Source of the DNA: Protonemura montana | Taxonomy: Eukaryota; Arthropoda; Insecta; Plecoptera; Nemouridae | Direction of reading: 5' to 3' | NCBI GenBank assembly: GCA_947568835.1 | Contig: OX387607.1 | Span: forward strand, 4,526,001 to 4,590,000 | Length of the DNA stretch: 64,000 nt | Shown here: positions 36,021 to 50,332 of the stretch, piece after piece | Numbering within the stretch: position 1 is the stretch's first letter | Layout: each line of letters opens with the position of its first letter | The notes under the pieces: generated by a model | Database searches by the model: none | What the model was told of the DNA's origin: nothing | Seen by the model: only the letters and a program-made list of their open reading frames with translations | Position numbers and translations under genes: made by a program

Positions 36021-37065
36021 ATAACTTTTGTGGTTCTGTCCTTGATTGCCACGAAGGTATAGCTAACAGTTTGTGGTTCTATCTTCAAATATCGTTTTGT
36101 CATGTAAGTTTTGCAGGCCTAGACAATAGCAGATCACTGTGATGATGATTTTCCCGCTAACAATAAACAAAGGTAGATTTTCCGATGAAAAACAGATGAA
36201 ACAATTTTGTTTGCATGCATCCCGTCGAGTTGGAAAACGACCGAAAAACAAACGAATGCTTTTATAAATATACAAACATATCTGCTAATTGGAAATCGTA
36301 ATGATATTTACAGTCCACTTGTCTCTGCATGCCGTGCGTGGAAGAATTTATCCAAAAAAACAAAACCCCAATTCCACGCCAACACACACAATTATTTCTA
36401 GTAAATCCAATAATTCCTGAGGCATTCAACGCAAAATGTACACGATAAAGAGGCCTTGACCCTTGCTATTTTCACTACTCACAAAGGATTTCAAAGTCTA
36501 CCTTAATACAATTACCACAATCGCGTCAAGTGTGTTACACCAATGTAAAATCTGTACTGTCAACTTCACAGATACCTGAGAAAATCAACCATTTTCAACA
36601 ATGAAAACTATCAGCAAACAATGAATAAAGACCAAAATGTTCTATGATTGATGGCGCCGGCTGCAGAATTTGAAATGCGCCGCCACACCGTAAAGAATTG
36701 CCCCCATGTAATTCGCTTACCAGCTCACTGAATAGCTCCGACATGTAATCCCACTATGGACATCGTTCGTGTGCCGATATCATAGCCCGGTATCCCACGA
36801 GATCCCCGCGTCCCCATCCTGCTACGCCCTGCTCTGTGCTTATCCCGGCTCCGGGGCAAATACTCGGTACATTAACAATTCGTTTACTGGTGGTACGGAT
36901 GTGGTAATTTATCGGTGTCACCATCGTATGTTATATTTGTTCGTTAATAAAATATTTACAGTTGAATTATTCGAGTTTTATCTCACATACATCTGGAATT
37001 TTTAGATATTTTTAAATTTTTTTTTTAAGTTCTAGTGTGTTATTATTTTACATTTTTTGTTTTGT
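36021..37065. other. No gene seen
   Basis: AT-rich, apart from a moderately GC-rich stretch at 36640-36860. No recognised coding or RNA gene. Confidence 0.5.
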
Positions 37066-37312
37066 TTTAGGAACACTATAAACCTCTAAAATCTCTGTGC
37101 CCGACCAGGGACTCGAACCCCGAACTCCACCTGTCGCAGGTGTTGGCTTGATTATTTTCTGGCGTTTCAGATTTTAGTGCATTTGATAAGCATTACGGAT
37201 CTGTCGAACTACGCGGCCGTAAATTACTCATGATCACTCTGATTCCAGTTACGCTGTACTGCGTCACATCCATTCAATCTCGAGTAACTACAATTTGACT
37301 TTGGAAATACGT
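37066..37312 (-). repeat. tRNA-derived repeat, copy 3
   Basis: The plus strand shows the tail GGAACACTATAAACCTCTAAA, then an inverted B-box (GGGACTCGAACCCC) and CACCTGTCGCAGGTGTTGG. The right half includes ATCCATTCAATCTCGAGTA and CAATTTGACTTTGG, shared with the copy at 30166-30446. The A-box region is degraded. Confidence 0.65.
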
Positions 37313-37361
37313 TTTATACTTTGAAATATTATTAAAATTACAAATTCTTGAAAAGAGCAGA

Positions 37362-37440
37362 GTATTTTATTGTTAGGAACACTAAAAACCATTAAAAAGT
37401 TGGTATCCAAACAAGGACTCAAACCCCGATCTCCGCACCA
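37362..37440 (-). repeat. tRNA-derived repeat, copy 4 (fragment)
   Basis: It carries TTAGGAACACTAAAAACC, then GGACTCAAACCCCGATCTCCG (inverted B-box), and ends at CACCAGTTC before the A-box part. It lies about 50 bases from copy 3 in the same orientation and is truncated on the head side. Confidence 0.6.
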
Positions 37441-40400
37441 GTTCAACACGCTTTCTTATTTTCTATGGAATCATTTCTGGGTAAGAACGGATAAGACGTT
37501 GTTTCCACGGTAGACGTACAAGGTCTCGTCTCATTATACGGCATGGGAAAAAATGGCTCGCGCCAAGAAAATTACGAAAACAATCAATAAAACGTTCAAT
37601 TTAGAGCTTCCGTGGCCCAATATTCATGAGAAATTCGCGTGTCTATTGAAAATTCCCATCAAATAGTCTCGATCTTCTCTAATATTACCACCGACGTATA
37701 TCCGAGACGAAGGCAGCAATTCTCGCGGAGTCAGAAAATTCACGAAAGTCTATTTTTCATCCGTTCTGCGTCGCACCCTCCAGCCGAAAAAGTGGAAATT
37801 TTCAAAATTCCTTCGTCGATGATGAAATAAGTTTGGTTATTCGATGCCGGCAGGCAGAGCGATTCTCTGCGCTCAGAGATGTTGGCGGCGTATCCCGTGA
37901 TGGTCCGTAATAATCAATAGCGTTGTCCTTACATCGCGAGACTGGAATGGAAGAGCCGAGGACGCCTCTACCATGGCCAGTATGAAAGTGTGTAAACGCA
38001 TAGTTATCAGGCGGAACTGTTAAGTAACAATGCGTAGGGGTTGGCGTTTATAGGGGTGGAGATGGAATGAAGGGTTGATTTATATAGCGATCCTGTTGAA
38101 GATATTATGTTTCTACAGAACTTGTTGTGGGTTCTTGAGATAGGAGGTTGTACAATATTTATTGTTTTGTGACACTTTTTACGAGTTTTCTTCTGTTTAG
38201 TTTAATTTTCTTACATTTTAACAATAACCAAGACAAGAAACAAAAACTTGAGGAAAATTGGTAAGAACAAGTGTGGTAATTGCAATACCTATCGAAAGAA
38301 TGTTTGAACATTGCTCTATTTGAACTACAGCCGGCGCAATTTGAGAAACAAATTGAGCGCGTGCACGACAAATTTGTGTGCCGTCCCGCCGTTTCCGGGC
38401 GAATTGATTGACGCAGAGGCAAAAAAATTCAGCAACAATAGATATGTTGTGGTCACAATTTCACCAAGTTTGGTCGATTTCTAAAAGTTGACAAGAAATC
38501 GGTTGAATTGACATGAAATGACCCTCGAATGGATCAATAAAATTTGATTTTTATACACCTTCGCTGCATATTTTTGCGTTACACTCAATGGTAACCATTT
38601 TTATACTGTATACGTTTATTATTACTGAAACTCTGTATCGTCAAAACGTAATATTCGAGTTTGTGAGGTGCGTGTACGCATATTTATTTGCTCGTGAATG
38701 CGTAACGAGTGCGTGGGTGTTCAACACGAAATGTGCCGCGTTTTGGTTGGTTTAGGGGGTTGGGGGTGACATGTTGCGCCACCAAGCGTTTCTTGTCGCC
38801 CAGTATCTACACCTTACAATGCGGGACTCATGAATAGATGAGCGAAAACCGCAACCGAAGACCTCTCAGGAACGGGGACAATTACATGTAAGATCTCTGA
38901 CGGTTCACAAGTATAAGATTTCTGCTAAGATCGAACGCTTGTTCGTAAAACCGATGTAAAGATAGTCTCGAAAGTGGATTACGGATTTGTGGTGCGATTT
39001 CTTTTTTACTGCAGATAACGTTTGGCAGTTTTGAAGTATCGCTTCTAAAAATAGAGGAAACATGTAAAATATTCGTAGCCACGATGAAAATGGGTAAAAA
39101 CACGAAACTCGTGTCGTGGCTGAAATATAAAACCGAGGTGTGTACGAGATAGTTTGAAATGGCCGGAGGCACGATAGATATCTGCCTATCGTCGAAATTG
39201 TATGCATGGTGTTACTGATAAATATTCATGGCAATTTTTCACGAGCACTTCAGGGAAAGATTCATTTTCATGAATACAAAAACACAATTTTGCCACATCG
39301 GTGGCTCATTGATTCTCAATAATATATATTATATACAGTGTTTCCTTTTCACGAAGCTAACAACAGCCATAAAATCTTCTCACGTTTTCCACGACGTTGT
39401 ATAGATAATAGCAATACGTTTCCAAGTCGCTGATGATTCTCACCTAACAGCAGTTACAGCCATCGCCTCAGGATTAATACTCCATTTTGTTTCGCGTTCC
39501 TGAAATAAGAAAAAACAGTCCATCGTTAAGGAAATTCAGTTTGCCTTACGAATCAAACCATTTCGCTGCAAACATGGAAAATGTAAAATTGATCATGTGT
39601 ACATTTGTTCTTCGCTTGAGTGCATTTTCTAAATTGCAACATGTCTGTACAACTAAAATGGGAGAACAAGCTAGTTCTAGGGCTGATAATGTAGGTAAAG
39701 CACCCTGTACTAGTTGGATGGGTGACCATACAAAAATGACAAACATGACAGGAGGCACAATGCCATTATTAAATGGTACCTAGTGAAGGCTGGTACGCGA
39801 GGGGGGTGGGGGTAGAGCAACAATATTACAAAACGCTAAAATAAACTCAAATTTGTCCTGCTTGTTCAGAATTGCTACTGTCGCAGCGGACATACGCATC
39901 TGCTGGCGTTTCTGCCCACCGAAGCAAATTTCCACTTTATTTTGTGCTGCTCGCTTGTTTGGCAAGCTACCGTCATTGTTTGCCTTCCCGCCAGCGTCGA
40001 GACTCCAGCGTCGAGACTCCAGCGTCGGGCGTCGAGTACTGTCTTATTGTTTGCTCGCTAGATGCGTGGCGAGAGGACGGGTGTTTGAAACCCGATGCCA
40101 GATGGAGGCTCTCGCCGCGGAGAAAGTAGGCGGGGAGGCAAAGAAAGCAAATGATGAGACGAACGAAGTACGCGACGAACGAAGACGTTAAGTTCTTCTT
40201 GTCAAGTCTCGCGCGTTGTTTGCGCACAGTTTGTAAATAGGAAGAGAAAATTGAACTATGGGGTAGATTCTTGGAAGACGGCGGGAAAAAATTAACGTCA
40301 ATGAAAGGCACGTCATTGGTCGAAAGACGCTTTAGTAAATACGTTGGAATAGCTTTGAGGCAAAGCAATAGATATTGATTTTGACCGCATACAAGAAAAT

Positions 40401-42071
40401 GTAGAATACCAGGAGGAAAAAACCGCTTAGTAAATAGATATCATGAAAGAGGGATTTGTATTTATATACTTGGTAGTACAATTTTTCCATTTCCTCTCAA
40501 ACGTAACTGTAGAGAGAGAGAGCAAAGTGATGCCGTCCATTTTTTAGATAACATGCCGCGATTTTTCCTCTTGTACTTTGTCTCTAACTTTGTTGCATTC
40601 AGGTATGCAGCCGGTGTCTGCCATCTTTATGTAGACCCGTACACTTTTTCTCGTCTCTCAGATGGACGGAAAAGCAGTTTGACCAACCGAACCACGTGCA
40701 AGGCCTTGCACAGAGTTTCCTCGCTCGTTTAACCTCGCGGGAAACTAAGTTTTCCGCTAGAGAAGAGCGACCACGATTCTCAGTTTAACTCGTTTAAAAG
40801 CCGTAACTTTCTGCACCGCGCTACGGTCTCGACTTGATTTGCATATGTTCCACTGCTTTTGTGTATATCTGTGTGTATCTACAAAACATACATATCAACA
40901 TGATAATTAGATTGCTTTAGCTAGATACAATTTATACAAGGATTGGATAGAAAATATAATGAAGGAAAAAAAGTTGAAACTCGTCGTTTCATATAATTAC
41001 AGAACGTATAGTTTTGGTAGCTGGTTGATGATCAGAATAAGAGACATCCTGCGGATGAGTGCTAAAAGCGAATGGAAACAAAACCTATTATTTGTGGATA
41101 AAACGGGAGCAAAAACTTTAACACATGTTGGAAAATATCATCATTTTAATGTAACCTAGATTTGGTGCATTGCGCATAATCCGGGGCGAGTATATGAGGA
41201 ATAAAACTGAAACATGCAAAGCCTTCACTGTGTGTGGCAGGCGTCTCTCATCGGACACCTATTCATCATATGAATTATCATATGTGATCATAAATCAACC
41301 AGCTTGTGACGACACCATATTGCTTATTTCACACATTTTGGTACTTTTTTTTTTTCTGTCGGAAGGGTTGTCGCGACTTAAAATATGGATCCAGACTTCG
41401 AATGTGAAAGCATGGAAAATTTAAAAAAAGGCTCGGCGCAGGAAATTTATATCCCGGATTATGTTCCTGGTGTGCGCGATTTTTCCTCTTATGGAAAATT
41501 TAAGGCTGGCTAGGCATGCTTGATGTTCACGCATCAGAAATTTCGTTTCATTTAATAATACAGAATCTGCTATAAATGCGTGATGTTGACGATAAGCCAT
41601 GTTTTGCACATTGATTTTCACAAGCGTTCTAATAGATGGATCTATGTAGCTCGTTCATTGAGTTGGTGGAGAGGCGTCTGCCGGGATTCTGTGGGATTTA
41701 AGGACATAATATTTCATGTAAAAAATGACGAGTTTCACATGGATTTTTACAAAATTACAGCTTGGTAATCTATTATTAAAGTGCCGATTGCCCAGGACGA
41801 AAACACTTATAGCAGCTTTATGTCGAGAGATGCCAAATTAATATGGACGCAATCTTTTTGTTTTGTCAAAATTCTTTTTTGTGGCATATTCCGATGTGAT
41901 TTTGACCGTTTTACGTTCCATTTTTTAATAATTCAAAACATTTACTGGAACTGATTTGAGATTGAAAACGTCACCTCGCTTTTTTTTTTAGAGTAGTTTT
42001 TATTAAAATCCCAATATGTACGCTTAACCCACATCGTTTGGTTTGTATACTTGAAAAATGTTAATGGTTGA
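37441..42071. other. No gene seen
   Basis: The segment holds a 14-base tandem repeat (CAGCGTCGAGACTC, about 2.7 units at 39992-40030) in CpG-rich sequence, a GA microsatellite at about 40513-40522, and a patch with GTTGGATGGGTGACCAT near 39712. That patch matches the 5S C-box region and may be a decayed 5S SINE head. No family-like coding exon. Confidence 0.5.
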
Positions 42072-42889
42072 TTAATATTAGGGTTTAACGACGCATTGTT
42101 TCAACAATTGACCTTGACGCACTTGTCTGTTAGCGTCGGTGACAAGAATGTGGAGTTAATGATACTTATGAAGGTGATGAAAGTAACCTAGCCTACAAGG
42201 AAGGAGGGGACCCCGGTGCTGGCCCGTAGCCAACGCCTGTTGACGGGCAACGAGGACACCATCGGCTTAACGTCCCTTCCAAAGGACGGTGCGACGCGAA
42301 CAACAGGATTCCTCCACAAATCCATGCTGTCTAGAGGTTAATAAGCAAAGCGAATGAAGTAGCTGTACTAACTCTTATTCCTCTAACCTCTCTCCCAAAC
42401 GGAAGTGGTCTAGCGCAAGATAGTCGCCCATTCAATACCTTCCCAGCGCACTACTGCTTAACTTCGGTGATCTTATGACAACCGGTGTTTCCAACACGCC
42501 AAACCGTTCGATGGTCACCCATCTAGTACCTGACCACGCGCAGTGATGCTTAACGTCAGTGATCTCACTAGGACCGGTGTTTCCAACACGCCTAACCGTT
42601 CGATGGTCACCCATCTAGTACCTGACCACGCGCAGTGATGCTTAACGTCAGTGATCTCACTAGGACCGGTGTTTCCAACACGCCTAACCGTTCGATGGTC
42701 ACCCATCTAGTACCTGACCACGCGCAGTGATGCTTAACGTCAGTGATCTCACTAGGACCGGTGTTTCCAAAACGCCTAACCGTTCGATGGTCACCCTTCT
42801 AGTACCTGTTTTAGGTACTAAAACTTTTAGTACCTGTCACCCTTCTATTTTACTCGGACCGGTGTTTCCAACACGCCTAACTGTTCGGT
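42072..42889 (-). repeat. 5S rRNA-derived SINE, copy H, with tandemly amplified 5S heads
   Basis: Tail GGTTTAACGACGCATTG, GAT-poor middle, body, then a first 5S-like head (to 42509). Further heads begin at 42510, 42602, 42694 and 42786, exactly 92 bases apart. The heads at 42510, 42602 and 42694 are identical except one base (AACACGCC to AAAACGCC), so amplification was recent compared with SINE age. The last head carries an insertion with an AGGTACTAAAACTTTTAGTACCT-like palindrome. Confidence 0.9.
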
Positions 42890-45800
42890 CAAACGGGTAA
42901 AATCAAAAGTTTTTTTCTGTAAAATGTCATCTAAATCGGACAAGCCAAAATGCTTGATACTAGCAGAGGCAATAATCCGGGACGCGGAGGAACGATGTCA
43001 GCAATCAGGGTGAAACAAGCCAGGGTCGAGCAGGACAAGAGAGAGGCTCCCTGGAAGGGTATATAGGTGCACGTCGCAGCGCAACTCTAAGTGGATTTGC
43101 CTCCGCCGTGCTCTGTCGACGACCGAGCTAATGAAACCTGCTTTTCGTATAACGGAGAGATCAAACAGGAAGAAAAGACAAATCTATGTTTACACCATTT
43201 ACAATGGAATCTGTGTTGTAAGGATATTTGTGTGCTTAGAACTAGAGCAGGAAGGCATAGCTTACAATTGGGGATGGATGAGGGGATATTGAAATCCCTT
43301 TTATTTCCGAATTCTGTTAACGCGTTAGCAGAGATTTAACTCGTGTTGTTAGAGTAACTCGAATTTGATTAAATTGTCTCACGTACAACACGGGCGGTAT
43401 TAATATGTAACGGAAGAACTGGACTTTTGAGTCAACAGGAAAACAAACGAGGATGTTTGTAAGTCTTTATGGTGAGTTTATGATTAAATGAATCGTTTGC
43501 ATGGTGCATTGTGGTTGTTTTCATTTCTGATTTCTGTCTCGAATTAGAATTGTTTCTGTAAAATGCAATAAAAACTAAAGCTACATTTTGTATTTACCTT
43601 TTTCATAAAGACTGCACAAATAAAAAAAAAAAAGTTTATCAGAATATGCGATTCAACTTTGTACTTCTGGGAAGCTAAAAAAAACACGCTACGCGAAAAT
43701 TCTCTGCTGAATCACGAGCTACTAAACGTTTCAATGGCGATGTTATACATTTTTTATAATTTTTCAACTAAAAGTAAGAACTCGCAGTATGGACTCGGTC
43801 AAAAAGAAAAGCCGCTTCCTGATTTTAAAGACCTTTTTTGTTTGATTTTCTTGGATCTTGGCAAGGAATTACAGAAAATAAATTCGATGCGTCACGACAA
43901 ATAAGTTAACATTTCATACCATTTTTATTTCTTGTTTATAACAAAAAATATCAAGAAATCGCTCAAAATGTTCCTGGAAACTCGCAATATCGCCTGTTAT
44001 TGGTTGGGTATCCCGGTTTTTGGCTGCCATTATTGGATGTATTTAAAAATTGAGATCATTTCATGAACTGTATTCGGTTAGCTTTTCAATTTACTCTCAA
44101 TTTTCATACATGACGCAATGTATGTACTTACTTGAATAATAATCTACACTGTACAATCAAAAGGAGTGGAGTGCGATCCAATTAAAACAATTAACTTTCA
44201 AGTCAAAGCTCAATGAATTCGGAATCTAAACAATTACACTCGGACACAAATACCAACTGCGTCACTCTGCGAGTTCTACATTTTAACACGAGAAAAACTC
44301 CAACTAGGACATCCTTCTAAATATTACAACAAAAAAAAAGCTAGAAAAAAAAAGTGAACTGTCAAGTTGGCATCATTTAACCTCGTTCCGACAAAGCCAG
44401 CTGTGATCTGGTAAATAATGTAGTATGTTGGATGAGGACGCCACGTTACATCTTGGCAAATAAATGTGACAAATTAGCTAGCGGGGATCCCGATTAATTC
44501 GTCTGGGTGTCAAAGGGGCTGTCAGAAATATCACGCACGATGATTGCGAGTGACATTTCGCTGCGATGTGAGTTTATTTTTAGAAAATTATCGTGCTCGT
44601 TGGTAATTTCTTCTCTTTTTTTTCTGCTTTCTTTCTGATCGATTTATTTGTCATGTCAGGGTTTGCAGAATTGAACGCGTAGACGTGAAGGAGGGCGTTT
44701 GAATCAATATGAGCTGGGATAGGTATGGCCGAGTTTAAAAGGGTTTGGTGCTATTTTGAAAAATTGCACAATAAGAATTGGATGAGCGTTGCGAAAGGTG
44801 TGAATAAATCAATTTACATGGGAAAATTGTACGTTTTTTTTTTCAGAAAAAAAAATGTTAGATATTTTATTTATTTGATCATTTCGTGTACCTGCATATG
44901 AGTCCGTTTTATTTATTTATATTTGCTCTGTTCCAGCCTAAAGTTTGTACTGGTTTGGGTGAAATTTGTAGGACACCTTCGAAAGCTTTGAACTGAGATA
45001 TGCGACGTTTTTTTATGGCTTTTGGCTAGGGCGTTTATGTTTCATTTAAAATTTGAGTATATTTTCGATCAAAAAGCCCAATACAGGCTTAACGACTCAA
45101 TCTATTTAAATGCACGAGGCAAGAAAATGCAAAAAGTCAAAAAGAAAAACGGAAAAGAGGACAAAATAAATTAAGCTCTTCTACAAAACAACTAGAATGG
45201 CGTTCGTATTCTTGGGTTTCTCGGACAAAAATTCCTCGAAGTTCAGTCCTGAAAACTTTGCTTTAGAACCTAATGAACCAAATTGACCTTAGCAGGACAG
45301 CATTGGCTGTGCAATTGTGAATAAGCAAGAAAAGTTTTACCAAAAAAAAATGTTTTAATAAATGCGGTTGAAATGTAATGCATTTGCGATATTCGCATTG
45401 GAAATAACGAGAAAATATCAACTATTCGATCGATTAGATGATCCAAATTTCGATTTAATAAATTGAAATTAACTTGTCACAACGTGCATTAAATAATGTA
45501 TGGGCACAAACACTGTAACAAATTAGACGTGATCTATTATTAATTAAATATTAATTGCCTCAAACGTTGGGGAAATTACTGTTGAAAACAAGCACATCAT
45601 AAATGTACGCCAAAACGAAAAAAAAAACAAATCAATTAAATTGCAATGTGCATATTTTGTCCCACCTGACAGCAGCAGACTATGGCAAATAAACACGTAT
45701 CTAAAAGCCACATGATTCAATTGCTTTTATCGTCCACAGCTCGAGCCAACGGCATCCCCTGCTAAAGTACCAAGTCCCTACGCTGAAGTCCTCAGAGGGC

Positions 45801-48800
45801 AATAAACCAGGACCTAATGGAGTCCACACAGCTCTGTCATGACACTACTCTAGCCTATGTTGTGTTTCTGTCGTTCTCCCCGGCAACGTAGCGCTTAAAA
45901 TTTCAAACTCTGCGGTCACTGTCCGGTCCGGACCACTCCATCAACGAACCACCCAACTCACGCACTCAACCAACCCACACAGCCCACGCATACACACGTA
46001 TAAATTGCATTACCTTGCGTCTCGTTCATCGTTCAATTGAACGAGGAAAATAATTGACCATCAAACCATTGCTCACGAGTCGCGACAATGCTGACATTAT
46101 AAACGGCAAAGCATGATACCATTGCACTTGTATGGAAACTAGGCTGTTCCTTTATCTAGTGTACTTATTGTAAGCCCTTTGTTTAAAAAGTATAATGAAT
46201 CCAATTTCAAACTTTTGACACGATTTAATTCGCGAAAATAGTAATTTCGGAAAATCGTTTTGTTTTCGAGTGAAAGCAACGAGTGTTATACCAATTTCCC
46301 TATAGATAATTACCGATAGTAATTGTAATTACTCTTTCAGCATGCTGGTCGAGCGCATTCCTGCAAACCAATGTTTATCCATTTTTTAATTGAGCTTTAA
46401 TTGCCAGCTGTTATGGGACTCGGAGCTCGAATGGTGGGATTATAACCTATATTATGTCCGGTATTGGTAGCATCAGCTAGTATTTTCTGTAAAAAGCTAG
46501 ACAAATATAGTTTTTCTCTCGGGGAAAAAAACAGTAACAATAATTGGTTAAATATAATAATTAATTGTGACTTTTATCGTTGTGATATTGAATCAAGGTT
46601 AGTTATTGCTAAGTTTGAAAATATGTACGAAGAAGCCGGGGGTATCTCGAACAGTATGTCGTGTCTATCGCATAGCATTGACAAGCCATTTCACTTTAGT
46701 ATCCTTACTCTGAAGATAGGTGCTCCTTCGGGAATGGCAGAAGCCCAACTTGGTAGCTTGACTATTTCTTTGCAACGTCTTCAATTTAAATTCTTATGAC
46801 GTGGTATGGTCATATCCTTGCACACGATTTTGCAACAAAAAGATGGATTTTCTCGTGTAAATGATCATAAAGTTGGTATGTAATTCGTTCATAATATGAA
46901 GTATTCATAAAATATTATATGTATAGTTCGAGTGGTCTGTGAGCACTTTAATGCCTCTGGAAATTCTTGCATATACGCTTGTAAACTACAAACGACTAAA
47001 TTGTAAAAAAAAACGCGGTCACTTTGTAAGTAAGTTTCAACCAAAACATAATATCCATGGTCAAAGAGACGCTATCAAAGACCAAATTAACCACTATAAC
47101 TCTCTATGAACGCTCGGTAGCCGAACTCCACTCTCCCAAGTTGAAACACATCCATGCGTTGTTATAATTTCACTGTATGGTCGACCATATTTTTAGCTAA
47201 TATGTCCCTGGCCGGCTACCAAACCTATTGTTAGTTGGTTAGGCAAATGTGTCGGCTGCCAGCCAGACCTCCTGCCTTCCCATGAGCCATGACCATGAAA
47301 CAGAAAACCCAATGTTATCAAGAGAATCGGTGCCATTCTGATGTCGTTTGCCGTAACGAGAAATGAATTGTCGAACATTATGTGTCGAAAAATCAGTTTA
47401 ATATGTTATTTTGGAAAGAGGGCTTTTTTTTTGTTTTGTTTTTTTCCACAAAGCAGAATAATGTAATTTGAATTAACGTTGAGTGGAGATGTAAATATTT
47501 TAAAAGACCGCATGGTTGTCTGGTTTCAAGTTTTTTTTTGAACGGACTGCTTTTTTTAATCGGTTTTTTGTAGCATTCAAAAGAAAATACAGATTTCGTT
47601 TCATTTTTGGTACGAAATTTCAGGGAAAAATAAATACAATCTTTAAAAACACCATTGAACAGAATTCAAACAAGACCACTGAGCCGTCTTCTTTCTGCTC
47701 ATTTTAATCGTCATGTAAAATTCAAAGGGAAATGCAGATTTCTTTTCTTTTGAGGTAACGTTCTGTGCAAAATTTAAGGGATTTAGAATTAAAATTATCA
47801 TCGTAGTATTGAACGCATTTCAGATACTTGTCAGCTGTTAGACAAGCAAACACGCTCGGAATTGTTCCACCTCTTTACTTTCCTCACTTCCCCAAAGCGA
47901 CGATAATCCAAACTAACATTACCTCATCTCAAAGCAAACAACGGTGAAATCGTATTGTCCGCTTGCGAGAGTGAGGTCCAGAATTATCAACACTACAGCG
48001 TACGGGCGTACTGGCGTACATTTATTTACCGCGGTACTGCGAGCTCGCGTGTCTTTTCCTCTTTGCACACACATAATTTACTACGAAGGAAAACATTAAT
48101 TACCCAACAATAACCTACGAAAGTTGAGCACCGTTTTTTTTTTTTTTTTTGCAATAAACATCCACCTCTTGTCGTCGTCGCAGTCTTATTATTTTAGAAC
48201 TCGGGGAGCGCGAGTTTCGCATGTTTTTAATTACTTTAGGAGTTGTAAAACTTTTCTTTAGCGCAGAAAGAAAAGCGACTGGAAAAAACTCCCGGCGTCG
48301 GGAAATACCTAATAATGCACCAAACAAGATGCTAATTTTAGTGAGCGAAATGAAAATTTATGCACGTGGCTAACATTATTTCAGCTTTCAAGGTCAGGGT
48401 TCCAAGTGTTTTTTTTTTCTTGAGGGTTGGGTTGGCATGACTTTCTGTGTTGTGCATGCCAAACAGAAGATAATTTCGCTGTTTGCTGATACTTTTAGCA
48501 TACGTGACCACTGTCAAAATGGTAATAGGTCTAGCAGGACGCTGAAGGTCTTCTTTGAGTAAAGCAACTGGAAACTCTGGAGGGATCCAAGTCGGACGAC
48601 AAAGTAGAGCTGGCTACGTTTAATTTAGATTCTAGTTCACTGTTTTTAAATCGAGATTTAATTGAAAACAAACAAAGACAAAAAGAAAATGGAGTACAAT
48701 CATACGTACACGTGAGCTACCATGGGACACGAAAACCACAATGTCAAATTGAAGTTGACGTTAACTCATCATACTTCAAAGCGTTTTAAAAACCTTGTCC

Positions 48801-49144
48801 AGCTCAATTCTCTTGAAATTCATCATGACTATCATCAAAGAGCGGGAAAATTCAAAATGCTTTAACACCCTGTCATTTCAGCTGCTGATGCTGTGTACGT
48901 CAACTACCAACATTCACTTCACTTTAAAACCAAACCTCCCACGCTATATGTATACCCTTCAATTTCACATAGAGGAAACCAGCTGTGATGTACGCTATGG
49001 TATCTATATGTTATCAGATTTCCAATGGGAGGTTAGCTCGTGTTTTTGGAACGATCCTAGCGTCAACTGATAAAGTTTTACGTTTCCTTCTTATGTAATT
49101 TGCACTTTTAAAAGATGTATTATCATTGAGTACATAGGTGTAGT
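42890..49144. other. No gene seen
   Basis: AT-rich. A TATA-like GGTATATAGG at about 43059 is followed by GC-rich sequence, but no supported coding frame starts after it. A frame of 111 codons at 46464-46799 has no known relatives. Long T runs occur, e.g. T16 at 48135-48150. Confidence 0.5.
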
Positions 49145-49375
49145 CAGAGAGCCTGAGCCAATGCTCAACTTTCTGCTAAGCAAACGAGCCGGCAACACGT
49201 GGTAACGGTAGGTTCCACCGGATGGCGCTTGCAGCCGTCCTTTTTAACAAATATCTGCATTTCAATATATCGCAAAATGTATATAATCGTCGAGGATAGC
49301 AAAGATACAGATTAATTGCGCGTAAACCAGTCTCAAAAGCGAGTAGTCTGAGGTAAATGACAAAATAATATTTCT
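49145..49375 (-). repeat. Unnamed interspersed repeat X, copy 3
   Basis: On the minus strand it reads ACTCGCTTTTGAGACTGG, CCTCGACGATTATATAC, GCTGCAAGCGCCATCCGGTGG, ACCTACCGTTACCACGTG, GCTCGTTTGCTTAGCAGAAAG and CTCTCTGACTA. This matches copy 2 at 26786-27066 along its whole length. Confidence 0.7.
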
Positions 49376-50332
49376 TAACGCTTAAAACGTCCACCTAGTA
49401 GCATCCTACATTTTTGTCGGTAAAGCAGTCTTCGGCTGCCAATTTTTACGAAGACAGAACAACATTGGCACTACGGTAGCACGGCACTATTTTTTAAATA
49501 ATTATCGCCTCATGGTAGAACTTTTCAGGTGTATAGTTTTTCTTCAATGCTATGTTTGCATTTCCTTTTCTTGGAAGTTCAATCTACCTTGACAACCGTT
49601 TACTCAAAATGAGCACTCCCGTCTTCTGGATACCTCCTATTTAAGGATACGTTTTAGTACAATTCACCCAGATTACGTTATCCTTATCCCTCTGTAATAT
49701 TGTCACTACCACAGACAGCCGCTGGCATTTAACGAACAATCCAGAACTTGTTCCACGTGGCGGTTTACACTTTACAGAGCATTTATCTCTTTCTAGTTAC
49801 AAAGGAAAATTTAAATTCGCTCGCGGAATTCCATTGCAGACAAGAGTATAATTATACGGGGGGTGTAATTAGTAGCGTAATTAAAAATCGTGAAGCTCAC
49901 GCACGGTCCCGGAAGCAGTATGTATGCCTATGTGTGTGTGTGTCGGTGTATGTGAGTGCTTCGTCTGCGCAGGGCAGTGGCGGAGACGTGTACGGCAGTG
50001 GCGGAACTGTGTTATCAAGACAGCGGTTTAATAATCATTTTTGGCTCAGTTTCAATAAAAAAAAATAAAAAAAAACTTTGAAGGACTTATTTTTTAAGAC
50101 TTCTTTTATTTAATAAATGCAGAATTATTTCCACATTAAACTGTTAGTTCTCACGTGGCTCACCAAAAACTACCAAAAAACACTTGAATATTCCAGATAA
50201 ACAAATTGTTGTTGAATTAATGTTAAAATACTAATGGTAAAAATATAACTAATGCCGGTAATTTTCTGGTGATTCCACTAGCTAGGAAGCTGAAACCAGC
50301 AAGCTATGAATGGAAGGGGAGCTAGGCTGGAG

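Noticed and set aside
38135-38156. let-7-like sequence TGAGATAGGAGGTTGTACAA
   Set aside because: It resembles mature let-7 but has a seed mismatch, and there is no complementary arm within hairpin distance on either side.
42432-42706. Two overlapping open frames with repeated peptide
   Set aside because: They are the tandem 5S-like SINE heads read as codons.
43050-43339. TATA-driven small gene after GGTATATAGG
   Set aside because: The following open frame has no ATG start and no family resemblance.
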